Numbered from the stretch's first letter, positions 49,940-59,418 are shown. The stretch: DNA of 64,000 nt from Pseudoramibacter sp. (GCF_022484225.1 NZ_JAKVLT010000001.1:1364001-1428000), one strand, 5' to 3'. Numbers and translations are program-made. Notes: generated from the sequence alone by a model not told the origin.

Positions 49940-52900
49940 GTGATCAAAAAATTCAAGAAGGTATTAATTGCCAACCGCGGAGAAATTGCCATACGCATTA
50001 TCCGCGCCTGCCATGAATTGGGGATCGCAGCGATCGCGATTTATACCCAGGAAGACGAGATGTCCCTGTTCCGCACAAAGGCAGATGAGGCCTACATGAT
50101 CAATTCTGCCGGCGGCCCGGTTCAGGCTTACTTGGATATGGACAAGATCATCGCGTTGGCCCTTGAAAAAGGCGCCGATGCGATTCATCCGGGCTATGGC
50201 TTCTTGTCGGAAAATGCTGAATTTGCAAAAAAATGTGAAGAAGCCGGCATCACCTTTATCGGACCGACCCATGAAATGATGGAAAAGATGGGGGATAAAA
50301 TTCAGTCCAAAAAAGTGGCGAAAGCGGTATCTGTTCCGACGATTCCCGGGGTTGAAAAGCCCATTACGTCCAATGAAGAAGCCATCGCTTTTGCCAAAAA
50401 AGCAGGCTATCCCGTGATGTTAAAAGCGGCATCCGGCGGCGGCGGACGCGGGATGCGCATCGTCAGAGAAGAAAAAGAACTCTTAAAGGAATATCACTCT
50501 GCCGTCAGCGAATCGACGAAAGCCTTCGGCGACGGGACGATCTTTATTGAAAAATATCTGGAAAATCCGAAACACATTGAAGTTCAGGTTTTGGGAGATC
50601 AATACGGAAATGTCGTCCATTTGTACGAACGGGACTGCTCGATTCAAAGACGCAACCAGAAGGTCATTGAATTTTCCCCTTCTGTTTTTCTGACCGATGA
50701 ACAGCGCCGGTCAATCTGCAGCGATGCCATTAAATTAGCCAAATCGGTTAACTATTGCTCGGCGGGTACGATGGAATTTCTTGTCGACAATAAAGGCGAT
50801 CACTATTTTATCGAAATGAATCCGCGCATCCAGGTTGAACATACGGTCACGGAACTGGTCACCGGCGTTGATATCGTTCAGGCGCAGATTCTCATTGCTG
50901 AAGGGTATGCCCTGGATTCCGATGCGATTCAGATTCACAGCCAGGATGAAATTTCGACACGGGGCTACGCCATTCAATGTCGGATCACCACAGAAAACCC
51001 GAAAATGCACTTCATGCCGGATACCGGACGCATTGACGTTTACCGGACAGCGAGCGGCCCGGGCATCCGTCTGGACGGCGGCAACGGGTTTACAGGCTCT
51101 GTCATTTCCCCTTATTACGACAGCCTCCTTGTGAAATGCTCAGCCTACGGGCGAACTTTTGAAGAAACGCGGCGGAAAGCGGTTCGGGCCTTAAAAGAAA
51201 CCATGATCGAAGGCGTTGAAACGAATAAGGATTTCCTCATCAATGTCCTGGAACATCCGCTGTTCAAAACCGGCCAGTGCACTACGAATTTCATCGACCA
51301 GCATCCGGAATTATTTGATATTGAAGATCAGCAGAGTCCGGAAATGGACATTATCCGTTACTTCGGCAATATTGTCGTCAATGAAACCTTTGGTAAAAAA
51401 CCGGTCTTATCAGAACCGAAAGTGCCAAAGCTGCCAAAAGAAGCGGCCATTTCTTCGCTGACGGGAACGAAGCAGATTCTGGATCAAAGGGGACCTGACG
51501 GTTTAGTCAACTGGATCAAAGCTCAGGACCGTTTGCTCATCACCGACACCACGATGCGGGATGCCCATCAGTCACTCATGGCCACCCGGGTGCGCACCCG
51601 GGATATGGCCCGCATTGCAGAAGATACGGCGTGGTATGGCCGGAATTTGTTCTCCCTTGAAATGTGGGGCGGCGCCACCTTCGATGTGTCCTATAATTTC
51701 CTAAGGGAATCCCCTTGGGAACGACTGGACATCCTTCGGGAAAAAATTCCGAATATCTGCTTCCAGATGCTCCTTCGCGGCGCGAATGGGGTCGGCTATA
51801 AAAACTATCCGGACAATCTCATCCGGAAGTTTGTCCAGCAGTCTGCCAAATCCGGCATCGATGTGTTCAGAATTTTCGACTCCCTGAACTGGATGGAAAA
51901 CATGAAAGTGGCCATTGAAGAAGTTTTGAAAGCGGGGAAAGTCGCTGAAGTGGCCATGTGCTACACCGGCGATATTCTGGATACGTCGAAAACCAAGTAC
52001 AATCTGGATTATTATGTCAAGATGGCCCATGAAATTGAAAAAACCGGGGCACATATTCTAGCCATCAAAGATATGTCCGCTTTGTGCAAGCCCCAGGCGG
52101 CAAGAAAACTGGTTTCGGTCTTGAAGAGCGAAGTCAAGATGCCGATCCATTTCCATACTCACGATACCGCTGGAAACGGCGTGGCTTCTGCATTAATGGC
52201 CGCTTACGGCGGCGCCGATATTGTCGATGCAGCTTTAGCCAGCATGAGCGGTTTGACATCTCAGCCCAACTTGAATTCTATTGTCGCTGCCCTGAAGCGC
52301 ACCCCTTACGATACCCAGTTAAACGATCAGGAGCTTCAGATTTTGTCGGATTACTGGGGTCAGCTCAGACCGACTTACAGCAAATTCGAAAGTGGTCTCA
52401 AAAGCAGCACGACCGAAATTTACGACATGGAAATTCCAGGCGGCCAGTATTCCAATCTGAAGAAACAGGTTGAAAGTTTTGGGCTGGGACATAAATTTTC
52501 AGAGGTCAAAGAAATGTACAAAGTGGCCAATCAGCTGCTGGGCGATATCATCAAAGTGACGCCGTCCTCGAAGGTTAACGGCGACTTAGCCATTTTCATG
52601 GTCCAAAACGGACTTAATGCGCAGAATATTTATGAAAAGGGCAAAGATCTGGCCTTCCCCAATTCAGTTGTGGACTTCTTTAAAGGCATGATTGGACAGC
52701 CGGTTGGCGGATTTAACAAGCGGCTTCAGAAAATTGTGTTAAAGGGGCAAAAGCCCATTACTGTCCGGCCAGGTTCTCTGCTGCCGCCAGAAGACTTTGA
52801 TCAGGTTAAAAAAGACTATAAAGCAAAATACGATATAGATCTGACAGACCGCCAGCTCATTTCCGCGAGCATGTATCCGAAGGTGTATCAGGAATATCTG

Positions 52901-53380
52901 GATTTCAAACGCGATTATGGCAGTTTGGAACAAATGGAAAGTCATGCCTTTTTCTACGGACTCAGAGAAGGGGAAACCACTGAAGTTGAAGTCGGCAAGG
53001 GAAAGAAAATCATTGTGACTTTAATTCACATCGGCGAACCAGATGAAGATGGCGAACGGCTTGTCACCTTTGAAATTGACGGGTTCCGCCGCAGCATCAA
53101 AGTACAGGATAAGTATTCACTTTCATCTCAGAAAAAGGATAAGATGCTGAAAGCTGATCCAGGCAATCCAAAGGAAATCGGCTCGGCCATTCCGGGCACG
53201 GTTTTGAAAGTCAATGTCAATGAAGGTGATAAGGTTAAAAAGAATCAGGTTTTGGCAGTTGTCGAAGCGATGAAAATGGAAACGGAAATTGTCGTACCCG
53301 CTGACGGTACTGTTCAAACCATTTACGTTTCCGAAGGGCAGACCGTTGAATCAGGGGAATTGATGATGACTTTAGAATAA
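49940..53380 (+). CDS. pyc: Pyruvate carboxylase
   Basis: Biotin enzyme making oxaloacetate from pyruvate, bicarbonate and ATP. The 1146 residues show the full four-part layout: biotin carboxylase (residues 1-450; GGGGRGMRIV ATP loop, EMNPRIQVEHTVTE), carboxyltransferase (about 520-800; DTTMRDAHQSLMATR, FHTHDTAGN), the PYC/allosteric part, and a C-terminal biotin carrier domain with EAMKMET (about 1105). GTG start with GAGAGG. Together with pckA it links pyruvate, oxaloacetate and PEP. Confidence 0.97.
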   Translation: MIKKFKKVLIANRGEIAIRIIRACHELGIAAIAIYTQEDEMSLFRTKADEAYMINSAGGPVQAYLDMDKIIALALEKGADAIHPGYGFLSENAEFAKKCEEAGITFIGPTHEMMEKMGDKIQSKKVAKAVSVPTIPGVEKPITSNEEAIAFAKKAGYPVMLKAASGGGGRGMRIVREEKELLKEYHSAVSESTKAFGDGTIFIEKYLENPKHIEVQVLGDQYGNVVHLYERDCSIQRRNQKVIEFSPSVFLTDEQRRSICSDAIKLAKSVNYCSAGTMEFLVDNKGDHYFIEMNPRIQVEHTVTELVTGVDIVQAQILIAEGYALDSDAIQIHSQDEISTRGYAIQCRITTENPKMHFMPDTGRIDVYRTASGPGIRLDGGNGFTGSVISPYYDSLLVKCSAYGRTFEETRRKAVRALKETMIEGVETNKDFLINVLEHPLFKTGQCTTNFIDQHPELFDIEDQQSPEMDIIRYFGNIVVNETFGKKPVLSEPKVPKLPKEAAISSLTGTKQILDQRGPDGLVNWIKAQDRLLITDTTMRDAHQSLMATRVRTRDMARIAEDTAWYGRNLFSLEMWGGATFDVSYNFLRESPWERLDILREKIPNICFQMLLRGANGVGYKNYPDNLIRKFVQQSAKSGIDVFRIFDSLNWMENMKVAIEEVLKAGKVAEVAMCYTGDILDTSKTKYNLDYYVKMAHEIEKTGAHILAIKDMSALCKPQAARKLVSVLKSEVKMPIHFHTHDTAGNGVASALMAAYGGADIVDAALASMSGLTSQPNLNSIVAALKRTPYDTQLNDQELQILSDYWGQLRPTYSKFESGLKSSTTEIYDMEIPGGQYSNLKKQVESFGLGHKFSEVKEMYKVANQLLGDIIKVTPSSKVNGDLAIFMVQNGLNAQNIYEKGKDLAFPNSVVDFFKGMIGQPVGGFNKRLQKIVLKGQKPITVRPGSLLPPEDFDQVKKDYKAKYDIDLTDRQLISASMYPKVYQEYLDFKRDYGSLEQMESHAFFYGLREGETTEVEVGKGKKIIVTLIHIGEPDEDGERLVTFEIDGFRRSIKVQDKYSLSSQKKDKMLKADPGNPKEIGSAIPGTVLKVNVNEGDKVKKNQVLAVVEAMKMETEIVVPADGTVQTIYVSEGQTVESGELMMTLE

Positions 53381-53398
53381 TAAAATATGATTTTATCA

Positions 53399-53434
53399 AA
53401 GGCGGCGATCTTTTGAGCGCCGTCTTTTTCTTTA
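53399..53434 (+). terminator. Intrinsic terminator after pyc
   Basis: AAGGCGGCG and CGCCGTCTT pair around ATCTTTTGAG with one G-U, followed by TTTC. It lies back to back with the minus-strand terminator of the RNA candidate. Confidence 0.85.
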
Positions 53435-53444
53435 TTTTAAGCAT

Positions 53445-53507
53445 AAAAAAAAGACCAGTCTTGCTCTCCTTAGAAAATTCCTTCCTTTTCGATGCAAGCT
53501 GGTCTTT
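53445..53507 (-). terminator. Terminator of the RNA candidate
   Basis: On the minus strand AAAGACCAGCTTGC (53494-53507) pairs with GCAAGACTGGTCTTT (53450-53464), followed by eight T residues. The loop of about 29 nt contains GAAAAGGAAGG. Confidence 0.88.
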
Positions 53508-53749
53508 AAAACTCACATAAACTTTGCACTTCTGGTGGTCCGTCCTCCTTTCGTTAGATTTAAAAGGCGATGGTAAACTTTTCTTTCCTATCAACCACTT
53601 TGATCTTCCGATAAACCTGCCTTATTAAATCGCTCTCCAACTAATTCATCATTAATTGCTAAACCTTCTATTTAATACGCTGGATTTTGGTAACGATCGG
53701 GTTAATATTTACCTCATTACTCTTATGTTTATCATCTGCTCTTTTATTT
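53445..53749 (-). ncRNA. Structured non-coding RNA candidate of about 305 nt, unidentified
   Basis: Between pyc and cdaA 547 bp hold no gene. On the minus strand a sigma-A promoter (53756-53784) and a strong terminator (53445-53507) bracket about 305 nt. Pairings visible inside include CAATTAAT/ATTAGTTG (8 bp, one G-U), GATTTAA-T-AAGGC with GCCTT-TTAAATC (12 bp with a bulge), ATCAA/TTGAT and GGTAAA/TTTACC. An AAAGGAGG lies unpaired near the 3' half. Only very short frames exist, the longest about 26 codons. I do not recognise 6S, tmRNA, RNase P, SRP or a riboswitch in it. Confidence 0.6.
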
Positions 53750-53755
53750 GTCTAT

Positions 53756-53784
53756 AGTATAGCAGGGAGAGGAAGAAATGTAAA
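53756..53784 (-). promoter_or_regulatory. Promoter of the RNA candidate
   Basis: On the minus strand TTTACA (53779-53784) and TATACT (53756-53761) are 17 bp apart, predicting a start near 53749. Confidence 0.75.
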
Positions 53785-53927
53785 GGTTTTTTCAAAAGAA
53801 TATTAAATGATATAAAAATTTAATGAATACATTATATTTTTTTAATAGGCAGTAATCATTAAATTCTATTATGATTCATATATTTTAGTGTATAATTATT
53901 ATGAAAGTAATCAAAGGAGGCAACTCA

Positions 53928-54815
53928 ATGGAAAATTTTTTTATTACATTGAAATCGCAATTTTCATTTTCGAATATCATTGAGATCCTCGTCATTACGT
54001 TTTTAATTTATAAAATCTTAATGTGGATCCGGGGAACCCAGGCTGAACAGGTCGGGAAGGGATTGATTATGGTATTGTTTCTCATTCCTTTCAGTTCATG
54101 GCTTGGATTCACAACGCTGAATTATATTTTAAATATTGTCGTGACATGGGCTGTTATCTTGATTGTCGTCGTCTTCCAACCCGAACTGCGTTCGGCGCTT
54201 GAACAGCTGGGCAACAACAAATTGTTTGACCGGATGTTTAAATCTTCAGGAGAGCGTAAAATATACAACAGCGTGCAGGAAATCGTGAAAGCCACTGTAG
54301 AAATGTCAGACGAACGCATCGGCGCCTTAATGGTTTTTCCGGTGAATACGGGATTAAAAGATATTGAATCAACAGGGATTAAGCTCAACGCCGATATCTC
54401 GACAGAACTTTTGGAAAACATCTTTACACCGAACCGTCCTCTGCACGACGGTGCGGTCATCATCGATTTGTGGTCGGGAAAGGTGAAGACTGCAGGCTGT
54501 CTCTTGCCCCTGACGGACCGGAAAACCTTAAATTCGTCCCTTGGCACACGGCACCGCGCCGGGATCGGCATTTCGGAAAAATCTGATGCTGTTGTGCTGA
54601 TTGTATCAGAAGAAACCGGCATTATTTCAGTGGCCGAAAAAGGGGTCCTGCGCCGGGGATTTTCCGGCGATGAGCTGATTGAGCTGCTCAGCGAACGCTT
54701 TATTGACATCGATAAAGACAATGATGATGACGCGTTGGAAGAAGAGGATATCGATGATACGAAAGTCTTTGATGTTACAGAAGGCGAAATCGATGACGAG
54801 GACAATGATCAATGA
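53928..54815 (+). CDS. cdaA: Diadenylate cyclase CdaA
   Basis: Membrane-bound enzyme making cyclic di-AMP from two ATP. Three N-terminal membrane helices (residues 10-85) precede the DAC domain with the catalytic LHDGAVII and GTRHRAGIG motifs. A variable acidic tail (DKDNDDDALEEEDIDD) follows. The ATG at 53928 lies after AAAGGAGG; an ATG at 53901 precedes that site. A TATAAT at 53891-53896 with a weak -35 may be its promoter. cdaR follows in a 4-bp overlap, the standard pairing. 295 residues. Confidence 0.96.
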   Translation: MENFFITLKSQFSFSNIIEILVITFLIYKILMWIRGTQAEQVGKGLIMVLFLIPFSSWLGFTTLNYILNIVVTWAVILIVVVFQPELRSALEQLGNNKLFDRMFKSSGERKIYNSVQEIVKATVEMSDERIGALMVFPVNTGLKDIESTGIKLNADISTELLENIFTPNRPLHDGAVIIDLWSGKVKTAGCLLPLTDRKTLNSSLGTRHRAGIGISEKSDAVVLIVSEETGIISVAEKGVLRRGFSGDELIELLSERFIDIDKDNDDDALEEEDIDDTKVFDVTEGEIDDEDNDQ

Positions 54816-56044
54816 AAAAACGCAAAAAAACAGAAGATGAAAGAACTGCCAGAATTGTCCGCTTAGTGATTGCGGCCTGCCTGGCGCTCTTTTTGTGGTC
54901 TTATATTAATGGCAATGACATCAATCTGATCACCCAGAACATTAAGAATATTCCGGTGACTTTGATCAACACCGAAAAACTTTCATCCAAAGGGCTCGTC
55001 CTGTCAGATCAGAAAGATTACTATGTCAATATCCGAATCCGGGGAAGTGAGCGGAATGTGCGTTCGCTCAATGCCTCCCAGATCACGGCGACTGCCGATC
55101 TTTCAGGGGTCAAGAGTCCGGGGGTTTATACGGCAGATGTGGTGCTCCAGGGACTGCCGAACTCTGTGATCTTACAGGAGACACAGCCTTCTCAACTTAA
55201 AATCAATATTGACGGCATTCGTCAGAAAAGACGAAAAGTCTACGTCAATATCAGCGGAAAACCGGGAAACAATTTATCCGTTATTTCGGCATCGACGCCG
55301 GACCGGGTGCGCATTTCAGGCGCCAGTGAAGCCCTTGCAAAAGTTAGAAAATGCATCGCGACGGTCAATGTCCAGGATGTAACCGCAGATACCGATGTTT
55401 ATCTTCCGGTGAAAGCTGTGGATAAAAAGGGCGATGTGGTTCCCAATGTAGAATGCAGTCCCTCGATGGTCAAAGTGCATGTTAAAATCGGGTCGACGAA
55501 GCGCATTAAAGTGAAAGTTCCAAAGACATCTGGCAGCACAGCCAGCGGTTATAAGGTATCGAGTATTTCGGTTTCGCCAAAAACTGTTTTAGTCGGCGGC
55601 AAGACCGATGTCTTGGAAAGTCTGCGGTCGATTCGGCCGGAAACCGTAGAGCTTAATGGCATTAAAAACGATATGACGGTTTTGAAAAAGCTGCAGCTTC
55701 CAAACGGCGTGGTCAGTTTAAGCGGAAACAAAAACGTGATGGTCAGCGTCAAAGTTGAAGCGTTGTCAAAAAAACAGCTGATGGTCGATGACATTGAGCA
55801 GAGAAATGTGCCGGACGATCTCAGTGTCGATAAAATTGAAAATGCGTCTGTATCTGTGAAAGTTGAAGGAACGAGCCGTGAAATGTCTAATATCGACAAT
55901 AAAGATATTAAGGCATGGATTGATTTTTCAAATGCGGCAGAAGGAACAGGCACTTACAACATTCAAGTCTCAACCGATAAAGGAACGGTGAAGTCGGTTT
56001 CGCCGTCGAGCACAACGGTCACATTAAAAAATAAGGATAAATAA
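54812..56044 (+). CDS. cdaR: CdaA regulator CdaR (YbbR-like repeats)
   Basis: Membrane-anchored extracellular partner that modulates CdaA. A basic start and one membrane helix (LVIAACLALFLWSYING) are followed by about four YbbR repeats; KNIPVTLINTE, RRKVYVNISGKPGN and KRIKVKVPKTSG mark their beginnings. The 410 residues fit. It overlaps cdaA (ATGA). glmM, which often follows this pair, is absent; an AI-2E permease takes its place. Confidence 0.92.
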   Translation: MKKRKKTEDERTARIVRLVIAACLALFLWSYINGNDINLITQNIKNIPVTLINTEKLSSKGLVLSDQKDYYVNIRIRGSERNVRSLNASQITATADLSGVKSPGVYTADVVLQGLPNSVILQETQPSQLKINIDGIRQKRRKVYVNISGKPGNNLSVISASTPDRVRISGASEALAKVRKCIATVNVQDVTADTDVYLPVKAVDKKGDVVPNVECSPSMVKVHVKIGSTKRIKVKVPKTSGSTASGYKVSSISVSPKTVLVGGKTDVLESLRSIRPETVELNGIKNDMTVLKKLQLPNGVVSLSGNKNVMVSVKVEALSKKQLMVDDIEQRNVPDDLSVDKIENASVSVKVEGTSREMSNIDNKDIKAWIDFSNAAEGTGTYNIQVSTDKGTVKSVSPSSTTVTLKNKDK

Positions 56045-56049
56045 TCCGT

Positions 56050-57255
56050 ATGAATAAATTTAACAAATCTAAGCTCTTTAAAAGCAAAGCCTTTAAAAAG
56101 GCGATGCCTTATTGTATAGCGATTCTTTTTTTCCTGCTGATGACTCATCTTGATTTAATCGGCAGGATCATTGCAGCGCTTTTTGATTTTATTCTGCCGG
56201 TTATTGTCGGTATCATTCTGGCTTATATCATGGACCCACCGATTCGCGCGGTTGAAAGGAAGTTAAACCAGCGCAGTGTCAAACATCCCCGGGGCAAAGC
56301 CATTGCCATTGTCATTGCGATTATCCTTGTTTCACTGGGTTTGCTGGTGGTTGCGGTTGTGCCGCAAGTGGTCAGCAGCATGGTGCAGTTCAGCACCAGC
56401 AAGACCTCTTATCATGGAGAGCTGCAGCAATTTGTAGATCAGGTGGCGCATCACCATGTAAATATGAAGTCTGTCTTTTCGACGATCGACAAGACCTTGG
56501 ATAAAATGCAGAATCAAGTCAAAAATCAATTTCTGCTCACCACAAAAAGCAATGGACGCCATATTTTGAATTTTGCCGTTGATTTTATTCTCGCCATTTA
56601 TTTTCTGGTCGATAAGCGAAGGGTGCAGCGCAGCGCACGAAATTGGTTCAAACTTTCCATGCGGGACAGCACGTATCAAAAGTTTTCCGCAGGCTGGAAA
56701 AGATGCGACCGTATTTTCATTAAGTATTTGATTTGCGAAGTGATCGACGCCTTGATTGTGGGCGGCGTAAATGCGGGCTTTATGCTGGTCTGCGGCATGG
56801 ATTATGTGCCGATGATTTCTGTGGTTGTCGGACTGACAAACCTTGTGCCGACTTTTGGACCGATTATCGGAGCAGTGGTCGGGGCCTTCGTGCTCATGAT
56901 CAACAATCCGCTGCATGCCCTTTTGTTCCTGGCTTTTACAGGCCTGCTCCAGACCGTAGACGGTTATTTAATCAAGCCGAAATTGTACGGGGACACATTA
57001 GGAGTTCCGGGGCTTTTGATTTTAATTGCAGTCATCATCGGCGGCCGTGTTTTCGGCGTTTTGGGGATGCTCTTTGCCATTCCTGTGATGGCGATTTTGG
57101 ATATCTTAAATCATGAGACGTTTATGCCTTTCTTAAAGCGAAAGAAAATTGAACGGGAAAGCCGGACGAAAAAAAAGAAACCCGGCAGTGAGATTGAAAC
57201 CGATGCCTTGGATTTGCTTTTAAGCCTTCAGGAACAAGAAAAAAACAGTGATTAG
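56050..57255 (+). CDS. AI-2E family transporter
   Basis: Membrane protein of 401 residues with seven or eight segments, family PF01594 (YdbI/PerM-like). FILPVIVGIILAYIMDPPI near the N-terminus and the C-terminal half with VGLTNLVPTFGPIIGAVVGA, VDGYLIKPKLYGDTLGVPGLLILIA are diagnostic. Some members move autoinducer-2 and others are Na+/H+ antiporters; the substrate here is unknown. It begins 6 bp after cdaR. The stop codon lies inside the stem of the following terminator. Confidence 0.88.
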   Translation: MNKFNKSKLFKSKAFKKAMPYCIAILFFLLMTHLDLIGRIIAALFDFILPVIVGIILAYIMDPPIRAVERKLNQRSVKHPRGKAIAIVIAIILVSLGLLVVAVVPQVVSSMVQFSTSKTSYHGELQQFVDQVAHHHVNMKSVFSTIDKTLDKMQNQVKNQFLLTTKSNGRHILNFAVDFILAIYFLVDKRRVQRSARNWFKLSMRDSTYQKFSAGWKRCDRIFIKYLICEVIDALIVGGVNAGFMLVCGMDYVPMISVVVGLTNLVPTFGPIIGAVVGAFVLMINNPLHALLFLAFTGLLQTVDGYLIKPKLYGDTLGVPGLLILIAVIIGGRVFGVLGMLFAIPVMAILDILNHETFMPFLKRKKIERESRTKKKKPGSEIETDALDLLLSLQEQEKNSD

Positions 57256-57285
57256 AAAGTTTTTCTAATCACTGTTTTTTAGTTC
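57241..57285. terminator. Bidirectional terminator between the AI-2E and leuA genes
   Basis: AAACAGTGATTAGAAA pairs with TTTCTAATCACTGTTT around GTT/T. It has T-runs on both strands and serves both convergent genes. Confidence 0.92.
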
Positions 57286-57299
57286 TTCTCAATAAAAGT

Positions 57300-58985
57300 T
57301 TATTTTTGATTTTCAGGTTTTTCGGCCCCGATGTGATTGATGGCTGAAACCAAAGCGCGGATAGAGGCGACGATAATATCGTTGTCAATGCCGGCGCCCC
57401 AGACTTCGCGGCCATCGTCAAGAGTCAATCCGATATACGCGACAGCGCGGGAATTAGATCCCTTTTCGAGGGCATGTTCGCTGTAAGACAAATCCTTGAT
57501 CGGCGTGTGAATGTGCTGAATCACCGTATTGGTGACGGCGTCGATGCGGCCGTTTCCAATTTCACTGTAGTCGCCCAAATCTCCTTCGTTGTTAATGGTC
57601 AAATGCGCACGGATTTTGCCGTCCGAAAGCTGTTCAAAGTGCGCGCTTGGAATACTGAAGTAGTCTTCTTTGTTGACGTAATGATCCATGAAAATCTGAT
57701 AGACTTCTTCAGGTTTTAATTCGCGGTGGCCATGATCTGAGACATTTTTCACGAGATTTCTCAAATGGTCGCGCATTTTCTTCGGCAGGTTGAAGCCGTA
57801 ATTGTGTTCGAGAATAAATCCGATGCCGCCCTTCCCGGACTGGGAATTGATGCGGATGACGTCTTTGTCATATTTACGGCCTAAATCTTCAGGGTTGATG
57901 GTCAAGTACGGCACATCCCAATGATGATCTTCGCTTTCTCTGGCCATCTTCATGCCTTTGGCGATCGCATCCTGATGGCTGCCTGAGAAGGCGGCAAAGA
58001 CGAGGGCTCCTGAATAAGGCTGACGTTCATACACGTGCATCCGGGTATCTCGTTCATAGGCTTTGATTAATTCAGGCAAGTGACTGAAGTCCAATTTGGG
58101 ATCGACGCCGTGGGTGTACATGTTGAGGGCCAGAGTGATAATGTCGACATTGCCGGTTCTTTCGCCGTTGCCGAATAAGGTGCCTTCGACACGGTCGGCG
58201 CCGGCCAAAAGCCCGAGTTCGGTATCTGCGACGCCGCATCCCCGGTCATTGTGCGGGTGAAGGGAGAGAACTACATTATCGCGGTATTTTAAATGTTTGT
58301 CCATGTATTCGATCTGGCTGGCATAAACGTGGGGAAGAGAAAGTTCAACCGTAACCGGAAGGTTGATGATGGTCTTGTTTTCCGCTGTCGGCTGCCAGAC
58401 ATCCAAAACGGCATTGCACACATCACAGGCGTAATCCACTTCTGTTCCAGTGAAACTTTCTGGAGAATATTCAAATTGGAAGTTGCCCGGCGTTTCTTTA
58501 GCTAAATCGTTGAGCATTTTGGCACCGTCAACCGCCATCTGCAGAATTTCAGCTTTGGATTTCTTGAAAACCTGTTCCCGCTGCTGGCGCGAGGTCGAAT
58601 TGTACAAATGCACGATGGCGTGGTGACAGCCTTTGAGGGATTCAAAGGTTTTTTTGATGATGTGTTCCCGAGCCTGAGTTAAGACTTGAACCGTGACATC
58701 GTCTGGAATTAAATCTTGTTCGATTAAGGTTCTTAAAAATTCGTATTCTGTCTCAGAAGCCGCAGGGAAACCGACTTCGATTTCTTTAAAGCCGACCTTA
58801 ACGAGATATTTAAAATAATCGATTTTTTCTTCAAGACTCATTGGGATAATCAAGGCCTGGTTGCCGTCCCGAAGATCGACCGAACACCATATGGGGGGAT
58901 GGTCGATGTATTCTTTATTCACCCAATCCGTGCAGGGTTCTGGGGGCATAAAATAATTCCGTTTGTATTTTTTTGGATTCATCAT
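57300..58985 (-). CDS. leuA: 2-isopropylmalate synthase, long type II form
   Basis: First committed enzyme of leucine synthesis, joining acetyl-CoA and 2-oxoisovalerate. The 561 residues and the start NPKKYKRNYFMPPEPCTDW resemble the yeast/Corynebacterium type II enzyme rather than the shorter type I form. The catalytic barrel has WCSVDLRDGNQAL, LHPHNDRGCGVA and LFGNGERTGN, and a C-terminal LeuA regulatory domain (about 430-561) allows leucine feedback. The ATG at 58985 follows AGGAGG; a frame starting at 59009 includes that Shine-Dalgarno sequence and is rejected. Transcription is controlled by the T-box leader. Confidence 0.95.
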   Translation of the reverse strand: MMNPKKYKRNYFMPPEPCTDWVNKEYIDHPPIWCSVDLRDGNQALIIPMSLEEKIDYFKYLVKVGFKEIEVGFPAASETEYEFLRTLIEQDLIPDDVTVQVLTQAREHIIKKTFESLKGCHHAIVHLYNSTSRQQREQVFKKSKAEILQMAVDGAKMLNDLAKETPGNFQFEYSPESFTGTEVDYACDVCNAVLDVWQPTAENKTIINLPVTVELSLPHVYASQIEYMDKHLKYRDNVVLSLHPHNDRGCGVADTELGLLAGADRVEGTLFGNGERTGNVDIITLALNMYTHGVDPKLDFSHLPELIKAYERDTRMHVYERQPYSGALVFAAFSGSHQDAIAKGMKMARESEDHHWDVPYLTINPEDLGRKYDKDVIRINSQSGKGGIGFILEHNYGFNLPKKMRDHLRNLVKNVSDHGHRELKPEEVYQIFMDHYVNKEDYFSIPSAHFEQLSDGKIRAHLTINNEGDLGDYSEIGNGRIDAVTNTVIQHIHTPIKDLSYSEHALEKGSNSRAVAYIGLTLDDGREVWGAGIDNDIIVASIRALVSAINHIGAEKPENQK

Positions 58986-59032
58986 AGTAAAAGTCCTCCT
59001 ATCAAACATTTTAAATTTTCAATCTTAGAAAT

Positions 59033-59311
59033 AAAAATCGCCTCTATGCAAAAGCATAGAGGCGATCATTTCAATCTCAATCGCGGTACCACTCTATTTC
59101 ACATTTTGAATCAACAAAATGCCTTGTTACAGATACGTCTTTGTCAAAAGATTATATCCTCCTGTGATAACGGACAGGAACCGGTGTGCCTACTTGAAAT
59201 TCGTTCAGCCAACCGCTCGAAGGCCAGTTCAAAAAAATTCAGCGACTATTTCGCACCAACCAATAGCTCTCTGGACGCTTACAATTTTCTAATATTCCTC
59301 TTCATTGCGTT
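59033..59311 (-). ncRNA. T-box leader, leucine specific
   Basis: On the minus strand the leader has the stem I elements AGAGAGC and GGTTGGTGCGAA, a specifier region GAACTGGCC with codon CTG (Leu) at 59225-59227, the conserved T-box TGGTACCGCG (59082-59091), and a terminator GATCGCCTCTATGC/GCATAGAGGCGAT with T-run (59033-59066). Uncharged tRNA-Leu would stabilise the antiterminator and turn leuA on. With the gene and its promoter it fills the 59010-59418 gap. Confidence 0.93.
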
Positions 59312-59317
59312 GTCCTA

Positions 59318-59346
59318 ATAGTAACGGTTAGAAAAAGAGATGTCAA
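59318..59346 (-). promoter_or_regulatory. Promoter of leuA
   Basis: On the minus strand a perfect TTGACA (59341-59346) and TACTAT (59318-59323) are 17 bp apart; the T-box leader begins a few bases later. Confidence 0.85.
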
Positions 59347-59418
59347 GTAAAAAAAGAAAATTCATGATCTGTGTTATAATAAAAATCAAACATCAGAAAC
59401 GGTAAAGGAAATGATACG

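Noticed and set aside
53445..53749. c-di-AMP (ydaO) riboswitch, because the RNA lies next to cdaA
   Set aside because: It is transcribed away from cdaA on the opposite strand, and I see none of the ydaO conserved blocks.
53445..53749. 6S RNA, tmRNA or RNase P RNA
   Set aside because: No long end-to-end stem of 6S type, no tRNA-like ends or tag frame, and no GAGGAAAGTCC core.
54122..54805. A 227-codon frame antisense to cdaA
   Set aside because: Ser/Ile-rich mirror of the acidic cdaA tail, without motifs or ribosome site.
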